Assembly: GCA_949841355.1 (NCBI GenBank)
Contig: CATKZP010000023.1
Location: 1-33,439 of the forward strand
DNA length: 33,439 nucleotides
Source: an uncultured Oscillospiraceae bacterium
GTDB taxonomy: Bacteria > Bacillota > Clostridia > Oscillospirales > Oscillospiraceae
Direction: 5' to 3'
Of this stretch, positions 14,916 to 24,868 are shown in pieces. The position numbers and the translations under genes are program-made. Positions within the stretch are counted from its first letter, which is position 1. Each line of letters starts with the position of its first letter. The notes below the pieces were generated by a model. The model did no database searches, was not told where the DNA came from, and saw only the letters and a list, made by a program, of their open reading frames with translations.

Positions 14916-14958
14916 ACCCCACCTCAAATCTCAGCGAAGTGCAGATTTGAGGTGGGGT
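14916..14958. repeat. Long perfect hairpin downstream of the giant phage gene
   Basis: A 16-bp perfect inverted repeat (14916-14931 with 14943-14958) and 11-nt loop begin 16 bp beyond the stop of the 2710-aa gene. There is no T tract on either side, so it is more likely a 3' stability element or Rho-linked end of the late transcript than a classical terminator. Confidence 0.6.
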
Positions 14959-14973
14959 CTCACATATTATTGC

Positions 14974-17900
14974 TCAAAAATCCTCATGGAGCGCTTCTCT
15001 TTCTTCCTCCTTAGCCCTCTCCAGCTCTTTTCCCACCTTCCTCCCTACCCTGACACTGTACGGATTCCCGCCCCCGCTCTTGCTCCCGGTGAAGAGCTGC
15101 CACAGCACCGCCTTCTCCTCCCGGCTCAGACGGATGGGCTCCTTGTCCCAGGGGGCCAGCAGCGCTCCACTCCCGGCCAGCGCGTCGATGGCGTTCTTGA
15201 CCTCCCGGCTGCTGAAGCTCCCGTTTCCATCTGCGTCAAACTGCGGCAGAGCCTCTTTAACCTGCACCCAGGCTTCCGGCTTTATCCCGTAGCCGCTGGC
15301 AATCTCAAACTTCATCCGGGCGCCGTCCTCCATGACGGTGCGCAATGCGGCCTCCTGTGCCTGCGAACCCTTTGCCGCGTCCACCGCCGCCCGCCACTTC
15401 TGGACGTTGGAGACAGTCTTGCGCCCTTCCTGCGGCGTCAGCGCGTTCACCGCATTGGCCACGGCGGCGGCAGAGCGCTTATCAAGCCCCGCCTCTTCCA
15501 ACTTGCCCGACAGCGCCGCCCCCCTGCTGTCCTTGCCCAGCACATAGCAGAACACCGCATTCTTTTCCTCCTCACTCAGTGAGGACTCTGCAATAGCCCC
15601 CTTCTTCGCGGCGGACGCGTCCGCCCCCTTCAGCTCCGCGCCTGCGTCTTTCAGCGCCATCAGCACTCTGGCCGTCTCACCCATGTCCGCTCCGCTCTCC
15701 GCAAGGCCATCCATCAGCGTCCGCTCTTTGTCCGAGGCCATCAGCCCATAGTATACCACACCCTTCCCCTGGGCAGAGATATCCGCCTCTTGGAGCAGCT
15801 TCCGCTTCTGGTAAGCCGCCTTTTCCGTGTCGGCCACGTCCTCTCCGGAGGGCGCCTCCACATCACCGATGGCCTGGAGCAGCGCATAGGCGTCCCGCTG
15901 GGGCACGCCCAGCTCCGTCATGCCCTGATAGCAGGCCGTCTGCTTGGCGCTCATACTCTTGAATCCACGCTCCGCCCACTCCCGTGCGGTGGGCAGGGCG
16001 CTCTTGCCAAAGGTCAGGGCGGTGGGCAGGGTCAGCAGCTTGTCCTGGGCGGTCTCGTTGAACACCGGGTATTGCAGGATGTCGTTTCCCTTGTTGTCCA
16101 CCGTGTAGCTGCCGCCCTCCAGCACAGTCTTTAGGCCCTGGTAGATTTTCTTGACCTGTCCTCCGCCGAAGGGCAGGGCCAGATAGGTGGCGGGGCCGGT
16201 CAGTGCCTTTCCTGCTGCGGCCAGCCGTTTTTCTCCGCTCCACTGGTCGTTCAGTATCGCCTTGCCCAGGTTCCCCCAGTCCGGCAGAGCGCTGGAAATT
16301 GGCACACGCCCGCCACCCAGTACGCCGCCGATAAAGGGCAGCTCCTCCGCCACATTCCCAGCCAATCCCGCGGCCGCCTCATACGGATTCTTTTTCTCCG
16401 TTTCAAAGGAAGGTATGTCCCCCGTGACCGCGCCCACCCCCAGCTCCACCAGGTTGGGGAGCTGATAGCCGGTGAAGCCCCCCACGCTGTCGTTGAGGAT
16501 GCCGATGGGGTCCAGGGCGCAGCGCCGGCCGACGAAGTATTCGTATACTTCATTGTATAGGTACGCCCCCACAAAGACCTTGAACAGCATTGCGGCAAGC
16601 GCCGCCACGCCTTTCTTCCCTGCGTCGCTGGGCAGGTCCTTAAACAGATAACTGAGCTGGTTGTTCACCTCCAGCTGGAACTGGGTAAATACCTTGGTCA
16701 AGGGGTTGCTGCGGTTGAACAGCGTGGGCGTAGAACCCTTGCTTCGGTCCGCCATCACCCCCGCCGCCCAGGCGTCCGCTTCCTCAATGGACGCGGCCTC
16801 GCTCAGCCCCGCCGCCCGGTTCTGCTTGAACCGGGCCCGCACGAGAGAATCCGCCGTGAAGCAGTCGATCCACTCCATGGGCGTAGACAATACGGCGCTG
16901 GCGTTTTGCTGCCAGGTCTTGACGATGGGGTCGCTCCCTCGCCGGTTGGTCAGGAAACTGCTCATTCCCACCATGCCGTCGTCCGCCTTATAGGCTTTCA
17001 GCGTGTCCCACATGCCCTCCAGCATGAATCGGCTTTTCACTGCACCCCAGCCCTGAGTGAGGGGCACAAAGTTGGTCAACCAGGAGGCGGGATTCACCGC
17101 CACCATGTTGGCCGCCACCCGGCTCTCCAGCCCTTTGACGATGTTATACATTCTTCGGCCCAAAGCCTGCTCCATATTGCGGTCCGCCCGGCTTTTCTTG
17201 TTGGCCAGCAGGTTGGTGTATTCGTCCAGCTCTACCACGAAATTACTGAGGGCGAACTTCCCCTCTTTGTTGATCTCATCAATGAGGGCCTGCTTTTCTT
17301 GCTCCGTCAGTTGTTCATTGGCCCTCACTCGGTCTATCTGATGCCGCAGTCCCTCATCCCCGGTGCGGTATCGCGCCTGGGCCGCCAACGCCCGCAGCGC
17401 CTGGATGCTGTCCGTCTGGTGGATCACATCCGCCGCGCCCTCGATGTAGCGGTCAAAGCCCTGCACCGCGTCATAAGCGGTCTCAAAGCCTTTTCGCTCC
17501 AGGGCATTCCCGAACCACTGAATGCCCGGTTTAAAGGTGTGGGTCAGTCCGTTGATGGTGGTGGGCAGATTGGTCACCGCCGTGTCGATACCCAGCGCCC
17601 GCCCGAATTGTGCCATCAGGCTCTCGCTGTCCGCCTGGAAATGGGGAAAGTAACCCTGGCGGTAGCTCACTGGCTCGTACCCGTTACGCACCCTGGCCTC
17701 GTTCATCTGCTGGAACAGCTCGTCGTAAATGGCGCGAAACTCCTTCACCGCGCTCCGGATTTTGTTCTGGTCCAGGCTGGGACTGTTCTCCCACAGCTCG
17801 CCAATGGCGGCCTGCCACTCTTGGAGGGTCTTGCCGTCCTGCTCCGTTTTCCGCCCGTGGCTCTCCTCCAGCCTGCGGATATTGTCCTCCGCCTCCCCCA

Positions 17901-20900
17901 GCAGCTGCACGGCGTAGGCCTCGCTCACCGCATCGCCCTTGGCCGCCTTCCGGGACAGCTCCAGCGCCCGCACCCGGTCCCGGTAATGGTTTTTGGTCTT
18001 GTTGGCCTCAGCCGCCGCCTGGTGCACCGGCTGAAAGTATGCCTTATTGATGCGATCCGCCAGCGCCCGGTCCGGCACGATGTCCCGGATATTCCGTTCC
18101 ATGGTCTCTCGGGCGTAGAGAATGCCCGCTTTCTTATCCTTCCAACGGTTGGCGGTCTCCAGGAATCCATCCGCCTGCTCCATCAACTGGGCCTTGCGCT
18201 GCTTGTTCCACTCCTGGATCGTCTTGGCCAGCTGCTCATATTCCAGCTTGGCCTCATACACCTCTGTAATACCCTTTACGTGATCCGTCTCCGGGTCCAA
18301 GTGAGAGAGTTCCAGCTCGCCTCGAAGCAGCCTGCCCACCTGAACCTGGTCGTGCTCGGTCAGCAGGTTTCGAGATTGCGCCCGCTGATAAACCCGCTGG
18401 GCCCCCTTCCTCCTTCGATACAGCTCCGCCGCCTCCTGGGGCGTCGCAGGGACCTGGGGCGGCTCCTTGGCCTGGGCGCGCTCGTCCGCGTACCGTTTCA
18501 CCTGCCTAATTTCCCTCAGCCCGTCGGCTACCGCCTCGTCAAAGTCCTGCCGGGACCACCGCTTATACTCCTCTGCCTCCGGTCCATAGGCTTCTTTTAA
18601 GCTCTGCTCCGACGCCCGGATGCCCTTGGCGGTTTCCAGGATATGCCGAAGCTGATCTGCCGGGTGGGTGATGCTGTCCGGGAACAGCTCCGGGGCCATA
18701 TGCTGCAGCTCCATATAAGCTGTATCCGGGCCGTTCCCGCCCTTCTTCACCAGCCGAAGCGTACCAAACGCACCCTTGCGCCACTCGCTATAATCGTCAA
18801 TATCACCCTTCAGCCATTCGCTCACCGTGATGGGGGTGGAACGCAGGTAGTCCCGCACATGCTTATAGGTATCATAATACTCCCGGTCTACTTTGACACT
18901 CTCCTCGTAGGCGCGCTCAAACAGCCGGTCCTGTGTTTCCTGGGACACTTTCCCTGAACTCAGATACTCCGTAGAGATATCCCGCACAATATCCTGTAGG
19001 AACTCTCTCTGGGCGGACTTGGGTACGCTCAGCAGCTCTCCGATCCTATTCATCAGCCGCCGTTCGGCCTTCTGAAGATAGTTCCTCGCTTTGGCAGGCA
19101 GGACTTCCACCACATTCCGTTCCGGCGTCTGCTCCCCGGTGCCCGAATCGGACACACTCCCGGCGTTCTCCTGGGCCGCTTGCGCCGCCTGCGCTCTTCT
19201 TGCCTGAGTCTCCGCCAGGGTGGGCAGCGTCAGCCCGTCCGGCACCTCCTCCTGCACCGAATACCGCTCCTGTCCTCCGGGAAGGGTCAGCTCCCCGTCC
19301 GTCCCACGGGGCAGTGTTCCGTCCCACGGCTTGACAGGGGAATCGTCCCGTGCTATATTAGTTTTATCAGATGCAGGTGCCGCGCTTTGCGTTGGCGTTG
19401 AGGAATCTACTGCTCTCCCCGCTTCATGCGGTTGGGCGGTAAACTCTGTATCTGACCTTGAAGAAACGGGTGTACCACTTCTATGGCTCTCCACTTGGTT
19501 GGGCCGTACGGTATGTCCGTTTCTTTCGTTTATCTGCGTTGGCTTGAGGTTAACAATGTCATACAGGAGCATTTCACCGCCAGATGTTGTACCTACTACC
19601 ACGTCTGCGGTATAGTCTGACGAGCCAACGCGCAGCTGAACAGTTCCACGAGCAAAGTCTCTGATATTATCTTTTCGGCTGTGTTTTAAGCCTTCGTTAA
19701 TGTAATCGCGAGATGCGAGGATGATTTCATCTGCATTTGCCGCCGCCCGGAATTTATCGGCATATGCACTGCCATCATCTCGCCTAAGCCGTTTTGTGTA
19801 CTCAGAGAATGTCATTTCAGCCCTAGACTGACGATTAATTTTAATTATATTTTTTCCGACGCGCACCCCAGCAGGGAATCGTTCAGCCAGCACTTTTTTT
19901 ACTTTTGTTGTCCATTCAGCCCTGGGCACCCCGGCCAAGATATCCTCCTCCACTATCACAAAGGGCCGGTTGTCCCCGTCATATTCGATAGAGTATGTAT
20001 CGGGCGGCCCCCTCCTCTGGTCCAATGCCTGGGCGTTCTCCCGGCTGCGCGGCATGGCCGCCTCCCGGCCCTCCACCGTCTCATACACCGTCTCCTGGTA
20101 CTTGGCCGCCTGGGTCCCGAAGGCGTTGATTCCCGCGAAGGCGTCGGCCAGCATCTCATTTTTGAGCTGCGCCAACGTCTGGGCATCCATTGTGTCCAAT
20201 TCGGACACATCCGCGACGCCGCGCAGATTCTTGGCATACACTGCCAAAATATCCCGCAGCTCTTCTCTGCCATACCGCTCTGTGACGGCCTCCGCCGCCG
20301 CCTGAACAAGCCCCGGGTCCGTCTGGGCGTAGCTGTGGAATGTCTCGTGGTCAGCGATCTGCTCCGCCGTCGCGGTCCGGTTGTCCGCCTGAACGAAGAT
20401 TCCGTTTTCATTATACGCACCCCGTACCCGCTGGATCTGCCCGTCACTGCGCACCGTCTCCATGGGACCCAGGGTGAAACGGACGGGCAGCCCCGTCTCC
20501 CGGCGCACCTTCCGGGCAATGGTCCGCAGCGCCCCGGTCCACATGTCCTCCGGCAGCACCCGCACCGTCCGGGCGTCGGTGCCGCCGGCAAGCCCCAGCT
20601 CCTTACTGCTTACCGCTTCGGTCCGTAGAGACTGTCCAAAATCATCTCGATAGCCCGTTCCTCCGCCGGCGTCAGCGGGGCCTTGTGGTCCGCCCTCTGC
20701 CAGGCTTCCATTTTCTCCTCCGGCACCCGCACCAGAAAGCCGTCCTCCATCTCCACCAGATAGCTGTTCCCCCGTCGCTGTCCCATCGCTCCTGCTCCCT
20801 TCCGTCATGTAGGACGGCCCGCCGTCCAGCAGCTTCCGCGCCTCGGACGCCTCCATCCCCGTCAGCTCCGCCTCCGCCTGGAGACCGTCCATCGCCCGGT

Positions 20901-23106
20901 CAAAGGCCTCGCTGCTGATTTTACCCTGGCCATAGTCCTGCCGCAGCCTCTGCGCCTCCGCCGTAATCTCCTGAAGCCTTTGGCCTCCGCCGTCCACGCT
21001 CTGCGCCGCTTCCTGGGCATCCTGCCGTGCTGCCGCCCGCGCGGCCTCCAATGCCTGCCGAGACCCCGCAATATCCGCCTGAGCCTCCCGCACACGAGCC
21101 ACGGCGTCCTGATAGCCCGCCTCGTCTATATCGCCCCGTTCGTAAGACTCCCGCAGGCTGCGCTCCACAAATGCTATCTGTTCGGCCACATCGCCGCTCC
21201 GCCCTATCTCCGCGGCCTTCTGGGGCGTCTGTACGCCGTTTTCCGCTTTGGGCAGGGTAACGATGCCCTGGCCCCAGGCGTCTTTCCCGGGCCTCCCCAG
21301 CGCCTCCGCCGCCAGCTTCACCATCTGTCCCGCCTCCGGGGAGAACAATCCATTTTCCCCCATGGACGCATACGCCAGATCAACGGCGTCCTCCGCCTGA
21401 AGCGCTCCCGCGCTCCGGCTCTGGTCCTGGCCCCGGAGGCTCCCGATCTGGTTTGCCGCAAGCGCGCCGCCGCCCATCACCCCGCCGGAAATAGCGCCGC
21501 CCGCCGCCGAGGCCGCCGTATCCAGCAGGTAGAACTTCAAAAGCGCCCGGCGTTCCGCCTCCCGCTTGGGCACTCCTTCCTCCTGGAGCTCACGGACATA
21601 GCTCCAAAACTCCGACTTCTCCCCCATCACCGCGGCATCCACGATGTTATTGGCAATTTCAGAGACGGCCTCCTCCGTGGCCTCGGTCCCCATCTGCTGG
21701 AGCACCTCCTTCACCACGGCCTTCACGCCGTTCCCGCCGCCCTCCTTGGCCAACCGGAATAGGTTGTCCAGCGGGATCTTTTCCGTGAGGGCTTCAATGG
21801 CACCGGCGGCGGTGCCCACAGCGAATGCCTGCCCCGGCGCGGCGCCCCGATCCAGCGCGTCAGCCGTGGAGCTCCCCGCCGCGCTCATGGCCATGGCGGG
21901 CAGCGACCCCGGCCCCAGCAGCGCAATCTGCCCGGCGTTCTGCCCGATGGACAGCCCCGTCCCGGTCAGGAATGCCGCCGCCTCTCCCGCCGCTTCGCTG
22001 CCGAAGGTCTGAGCGGCGGCGCGCCGCGCCGCCTCCTGCGTACCCTGGGCGGTGCCGGACCCGATCCTTGGTCCCACGTAGGCGTTGAGATGGCGGTCCC
22101 GTCCATCCTGCCCGGTCACCGCGTTTTTCGCCGCCTGTCCGGCGTTGGCGGCATAGGCCGGGATGCTCAGCGGCCAGCTCACCATATTCGTCGCCGCGCC
22201 CAGCACCGGGTGCTCCTGCGCCCATTCCGCCAGCCCCTGCTCCACCTGTTCCGCCTCCGCCTGGTTCAGCTCCGGCATGATGCGGTTGAGGTAGTCCAGC
22301 GCGCCTTCATAGTCCCCCATGCCCACATAGTAGGCCAGCCGGTCCCGCTGCCTCTCATCAACCCGTTCCAGCGCCATATCCGCGTTCTGGCGCACCGCCG
22401 CCGCCCACCGCTCGTCCCCCCTGGCCTTTGCCTGGAAGTACGACATGGCACGGGACAGATCGATGTACTTGGAGTAAGTGGTCGTAACCTCGGGAATCCC
22501 GGACGTGGGAGCCATGGCCTTGTCCACCGCCGCCCGGAACTCCGGCGTCTGCCGCAGCTGGTCAAACTCCCGCGTGTCCGCCCGGTCCCATTCCGTCTGA
22601 AGCGCCGTCCGCCCCTGCTCCAGCCGTGTCATCTCCTGTTCCAGCTCCTGGGCCTGCCTGCGCAGCTGTGCGGACTGCGCCGCCGCCCCGTGCCCCACCA
22701 CACCGGCATAAGCGCCCGCGCGGCGCTTCATTCCCAGGGTCCGGCTGTCCAGCGCCTGGGCCTGAGCGTTCAGCCCATCCCGCTTTTCACGCAGCGCCCC
22801 CATAGCCCTGTCCACGCCGTCCATCTCCTCCCGCACGGCCCGGGAACTGCGCGCGCCGGGAACCGGCGCAAAAGACGGCTTGGAGAGCCACTCCGGCATA
22901 CCTCCCCGCAGAGCGGAGCGCCCCGCCTGGGGAAGGACGGCCGCCCCAGCCTGTGCGCCGGGGGACGCCCCTCCGCCTCCCGCCTGCCGCTGCCTTGCCT
23001 GGTCGATGGCCCTGGTCAGCGGGCTGGCGGAGGCGGCGGACGTATCCTTATGTTGTCCCTGCGTCCGCCTGCGGCTCTCGTCGATTGCCTTTGTCAAAAT
23101 ACTCAT
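14974..23106 (-). CDS. Giant polyvalent phage protein (2710 aa), probable DNA-ejection protein
   Basis: The frame is a single uninterrupted 2710 codons; ATG 23106 lies seven bases after AAGGAGGCC. Seen in order: two LTKAIDESRRR-like repeats (3-40); coiled coil (70-170); Gly/Ala-rich membrane-active-looking stretches (about 370-440 and 526-556); a zinc-peptidase-like HETFH motif (920-924) with a candidate third ligand Glu984; a nuclease-like domain (about 1063-1190) resembling the phage Barnase/EndoU/ColicinE5-RelE-like group, ending LYDIVNLKPTQ; long helices; a domain like LPD38 (about 1990-2330, NPASWLTNFVPLTQGWG); and an EF-hand FDADGNGSFSSREV (about 2622-2635). Such polyvalent proteins are carried in virions and injected with the DNA, which is inferred here. 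It is the last gene of the late operon. Confidence 0.75.
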   Translation of the reverse strand: MSILTKAIDESRRRTQGQHKDTSAASASPLTRAIDQARQRQAGGGGASPGAQAGAAVLPQAGRSALRGGMPEWLSKPSFAPVPGARSSRAVREEMDGVDRAMGALREKRDGLNAQAQALDSRTLGMKRRAGAYAGVVGHGAAAQSAQLRRQAQELEQEMTRLEQGRTALQTEWDRADTREFDQLRQTPEFRAAVDKAMAPTSGIPEVTTTYSKYIDLSRAMSYFQAKARGDERWAAAVRQNADMALERVDERQRDRLAYYVGMGDYEGALDYLNRIMPELNQAEAEQVEQGLAEWAQEHPVLGAATNMVSWPLSIPAYAANAGQAAKNAVTGQDGRDRHLNAYVGPRIGSGTAQGTQEAARRAAAQTFGSEAAGEAAAFLTGTGLSIGQNAGQIALLGPGSLPAMAMSAAGSSTADALDRGAAPGQAFAVGTAAGAIEALTEKIPLDNLFRLAKEGGGNGVKAVVKEVLQQMGTEATEEAVSEIANNIVDAAVMGEKSEFWSYVRELQEEGVPKREAERRALLKFYLLDTAASAAGGAISGGVMGGGALAANQIGSLRGQDQSRSAGALQAEDAVDLAYASMGENGLFSPEAGQMVKLAAEALGRPGKDAWGQGIVTLPKAENGVQTPQKAAEIGRSGDVAEQIAFVERSLRESYERGDIDEAGYQDAVARVREAQADIAGSRQALEAARAAARQDAQEAAQSVDGGGQRLQEITAEAQRLRQDYGQGKISSEAFDRAMDGLQAEAELTGMEASEARKLLDGGPSYMTEGSRSDGTATGEQLSGGDGGRLSGAGAGGENGSLAEGGPQGPADAGGGTGYRDDFGQSLRTEAVSSKELGLAGGTDARTVRVLPEDMWTGALRTIARKVRRETGLPVRFTLGPMETVRSDGQIQRVRGAYNENGIFVQADNRTATAEQIADHETFHSYAQTDPGLVQAAAEAVTERYGREELRDILAVYAKNLRGVADVSELDTMDAQTLAQLKNEMLADAFAGINAFGTQAAKYQETVYETVEGREAAMPRSRENAQALDQRRGPPDTYSIEYDGDNRPFVIVEEDILAGVPRAEWTTKVKKVLAERFPAGVRVGKNIIKINRQSRAEMTFSEYTKRLRRDDGSAYADKFRAAANADEIILASRDYINEGLKHSRKDNIRDFARGTVQLRVGSSDYTADVVVGTTSGGEMLLYDIVNLKPTQINERNGHTVRPNQVESHRSGTPVSSRSDTEFTAQPHEAGRAVDSSTPTQSAAPASDKTNIARDDSPVKPWDGTLPRGTDGELTLPGGQERYSVQEEVPDGLTLPTLAETQARRAQAAQAAQENAGSVSDSGTGEQTPERNVVEVLPAKARNYLQKAERRLMNRIGELLSVPKSAQREFLQDIVRDISTEYLSSGKVSQETQDRLFERAYEESVKVDREYYDTYKHVRDYLRSTPITVSEWLKGDIDDYSEWRKGAFGTLRLVKKGGNGPDTAYMELQHMAPELFPDSITHPADQLRHILETAKGIRASEQSLKEAYGPEAEEYKRWSRQDFDEAVADGLREIRQVKRYADERAQAKEPPQVPATPQEAAELYRRRKGAQRVYQRAQSRNLLTEHDQVQVGRLLRGELELSHLDPETDHVKGITEVYEAKLEYEQLAKTIQEWNKQRKAQLMEQADGFLETANRWKDKKAGILYARETMERNIRDIVPDRALADRINKAYFQPVHQAAAEANKTKNHYRDRVRALELSRKAAKGDAVSEAYAVQLLGEAEDNIRRLEESHGRKTEQDGKTLQEWQAAIGELWENSPSLDQNKIRSAVKEFRAIYDELFQQMNEARVRNGYEPVSYRQGYFPHFQADSESLMAQFGRALGIDTAVTNLPTTINGLTHTFKPGIQWFGNALERKGFETAYDAVQGFDRYIEGAADVIHQTDSIQALRALAAQARYRTGDEGLRHQIDRVRANEQLTEQEKQALIDEINKEGKFALSNFVVELDEYTNLLANKKSRADRNMEQALGRRMYNIVKGLESRVAANMVAVNPASWLTNFVPLTQGWGAVKSRFMLEGMWDTLKAYKADDGMVGMSSFLTNRRGSDPIVKTWQQNASAVLSTPMEWIDCFTADSLVRARFKQNRAAGLSEAASIEEADAWAAGVMADRSKGSTPTLFNRSNPLTKVFTQFQLEVNNQLSYLFKDLPSDAGKKGVAALAAMLFKVFVGAYLYNEVYEYFVGRRCALDPIGILNDSVGGFTGYQLPNLVELGVGAVTGDIPSFETEKKNPYEAAAGLAGNVAEELPFIGGVLGGGRVPISSALPDWGNLGKAILNDQWSGEKRLAAAGKALTGPATYLALPFGGGQVKKIYQGLKTVLEGGSYTVDNKGNDILQYPVFNETAQDKLLTLPTALTFGKSALPTAREWAERGFKSMSAKQTACYQGMTELGVPQRDAYALLQAIGDVEAPSGEDVADTEKAAYQKRKLLQEADISAQGKGVVYYGLMASDKERTLMDGLAESGADMGETARVLMALKDAGAELKGADASAAKKGAIAESSLSEEEKNAVFCYVLGKDSRGAALSGKLEEAGLDKRSAAAVANAVNALTPQEGRKTVSNVQKWRAAVDAAKGSQAQEAALRTVMEDGARMKFEIASGYGIKPEAWVQVKEALPQFDADGNGSFSSREVKNAIDALAGSGALLAPWDKEPIRLSREEKAVLWQLFTGSKSGGGNPYSVRVGRKVGKELERAKEEEREALHEDF

Positions 23107-23122
23107 ACCGGGGCCTCCTTGG

Positions 23123-24817
23123 TCACTGGTTGTAATTTCTGGCGCTGTATCCGTTTTTCCACCGCACTGCCGGAGCGCCGCCCGCGCCGGTGTAGACCTC
23201 CACCTTGCCCTGCGCGGCCAGCCGGTTCACCTGTTCAAAGCTGAGGGGGCCAAGCCCCAGGCTCAGCACCGAACCGGCGTCCATATCCTTCAAGCCATAG
23301 CCAGATGCCGCGCTCTCCCGGTCGGCAAGCGCATTCGCCATATCCCGCGCCGCCTGGGTTGTCTGCCGGTCCAAAACGCTGCTGGGCAGCTGCGGCACGG
23401 CCCCGCCGCCCCGCACCTGTCCCCTGCGGTCCTTCTCGTCCAGATACAGCTCCCACAGCTGCTCGGTGATGCCGGCCGAATACTTCTGACGGACAAGGTA
23501 CTCATAGGCCCGGGTATCGTCTCCCATGGTCAGCATGGACGCCACGATTCCCTCCTCCTGCCCTCCGGCAGCGCCGCCCGAAGCGGAACCGCGCCCGCCT
23601 GCGCCGGAGCCGCCCGCGCTTCTGGGCCCGCCCGAGGCCGCCAGGTTGAACTGGTAAAGCCCATTGGCGTCCGGATTCACCCCCAGGGCCCGCAGCCCCG
23701 AGTAATCCCCGTACTGCGCCGCCAGCACCGCCAGCTCATACTGCCGCTCCCATTGCGCCGGGTTGTCGTCCGTGTTGATTCCCATGCTGTTGAGGAAGGA
23801 GTAATCCCCATATCCCGCCGCTATCTGCGCCTTGTCCAGCGCCTCGCCCCGGCGCTGGGTCTGCTGCCCGATCTCGTCCAGCAGCTGGGCGTAGCTGAAG
23901 CTGCGGTCGGTGTTGTACTGTCCCAGCTGGTCCCGGTATTTCTGATACTCCAGCTGCTCCAATCCGATGGCGGTCTGAAGGTCGCCCGCCGCCCGGTCCT
24001 GGGCGTCGCTCCACACGCCGTAGTCAAAGCTGCGGTCGGTGTTATACTGCCCCAGCTCATTGAGGTATTTCATGTAGTCGCTCTGCTCCGCGCCCTGCAC
24101 CGCCGCCAGATCGCTCAGCTTCATATCGTGGTCGTTCCGATACTGGTTATAGGCCAGCTGGTAAAGCTCCGGAATTTTGTCCGTCATCCTGGCGGCGTAG
24201 TAGTCCCCCGCCTGTCCTGCCGCCGTGGCGGCATAGCTGGACGGGATGCCCCCGGATGCCGCCGCCGCAGCGCCCAGGGCGTCCGCCGACGCCCGCTGGC
24301 CCTCCCTGGCGTACTGCTTGCGGTACTGGCTGTAGAGCGGGTCCGTTTCCGCGTCGTAAGAGAAGTCCTCCCGGTTGACGATCTGCCCCAGCAGGTCCTG
24401 GATGGTGGGGTCGTACCGGTTGTTGTAGGTTGGCTTCGTCCCGGCGAAAGAGTAATCTCCCCGGTTCTTCTGCTGGTCGTAAAGGCTTTTTACTTCATCC
24501 ATCCAGCCGCTGGAATAGGAGGGGGCCGGGCCGAAGCTGAAATCGTCGGGGCTGATGGGGTCCAAGTGGAAGCTGCCCCCAGTCCCTCCGCCGGTATAGC
24601 CGCCCCAGCTGCTGCGCACCTGCTCCGCGCCCAGGTTTGCCAGCGCCCTGGCCTCGTCCGTCGTTGCGGCGTTGTAATCCTTCTTGTACTTCAAAATGCT
24701 CATTCCCGCATCCGGGTTCTGCTGGGCCAGTCTCAGATCAGCCTGGGAAAACTGCCCGCCAAGACCCGATCCGCTCAGCTCTCTTTGAAAGTCCTCGTAT
24801 GTAAAGCGATTCGCCAT
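23123..24817 (-). CDS. Phage internal virion-like protein (564 aa)
   Basis: A 564-aa protein of unknown name, directly upstream of the giant gene (16-bp gap) and likely its partner in the virion. It is rich in Gln, Tyr, Ala and Gly. Internal repeats are visible: YMKYLNELGQYNTDRSFDYG (about 248-267) matches YQKYRDQLGQYNTDRSFSYA (291-310), and AGYGDYSFLNSMGINTD matches AQYGDYSGLRALGVNPD (334-384). An amphipathic Ala/Gly segment (180-205) and a Gly/Ser linker (395-420) separate helical blocks. The first 200 residues read like proteins found beside LPD38-type giant proteins in clostridial prophages. The start is ATG behind AAGGAGGAGG. A role in DNA ejection is inferred from position only. Confidence 0.6.
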   Translation of the reverse strand: MANRFTYEDFQRELSGSGLGGQFSQADLRLAQQNPDAGMSILKYKKDYNAATTDEARALANLGAEQVRSSWGGYTGGGTGGSFHLDPISPDDFSFGPAPSYSSGWMDEVKSLYDQQKNRGDYSFAGTKPTYNNRYDPTIQDLLGQIVNREDFSYDAETDPLYSQYRKQYAREGQRASADALGAAAAASGGIPSSYAATAAGQAGDYYAARMTDKIPELYQLAYNQYRNDHDMKLSDLAAVQGAEQSDYMKYLNELGQYNTDRSFDYGVWSDAQDRAAGDLQTAIGLEQLEYQKYRDQLGQYNTDRSFSYAQLLDEIGQQTQRRGEALDKAQIAAGYGDYSFLNSMGINTDDNPAQWERQYELAVLAAQYGDYSGLRALGVNPDANGLYQFNLAASGGPRSAGGSGAGGRGSASGGAAGGQEEGIVASMLTMGDDTRAYEYLVRQKYSAGITEQLWELYLDEKDRRGQVRGGGAVPQLPSSVLDRQTTQAARDMANALADRESAASGYGLKDMDAGSVLSLGLGPLSFEQVNRLAAQGKVEVYTGAGGAPAVRWKNGYSARNYNQ

Positions 24818-24868
24818 TTGGCCTCCTCCTTATCATGACGCCCTGCCCGCCGCAGCGGGCGCCGGTTC

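Larger units (their letters stand above)
14268..14973. other. AT-rich junction between chromosome and phage genes
   Basis: This 700-bp stretch is clearly more AT-rich than both sides. It contains no large gene. What it does hold is listed separately: a 35-codon hydrophobic ORF (14582-14689), an opposing promoter (14827-14855) and terminator (14402-14425), and a long hairpin (14916-14958). An 8-bp inverted pair GCAGTTAC/GTAACTGC (14709-14716, 14773-14780) and an ATAAGC/GCTTAT hairpin (14474-14489) add RNA structure. The phage attachment site is expected in this region or at the amidase remnant, but the other end of the element is outside the window, so no direct repeat can be tested. Confidence 0.6.
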
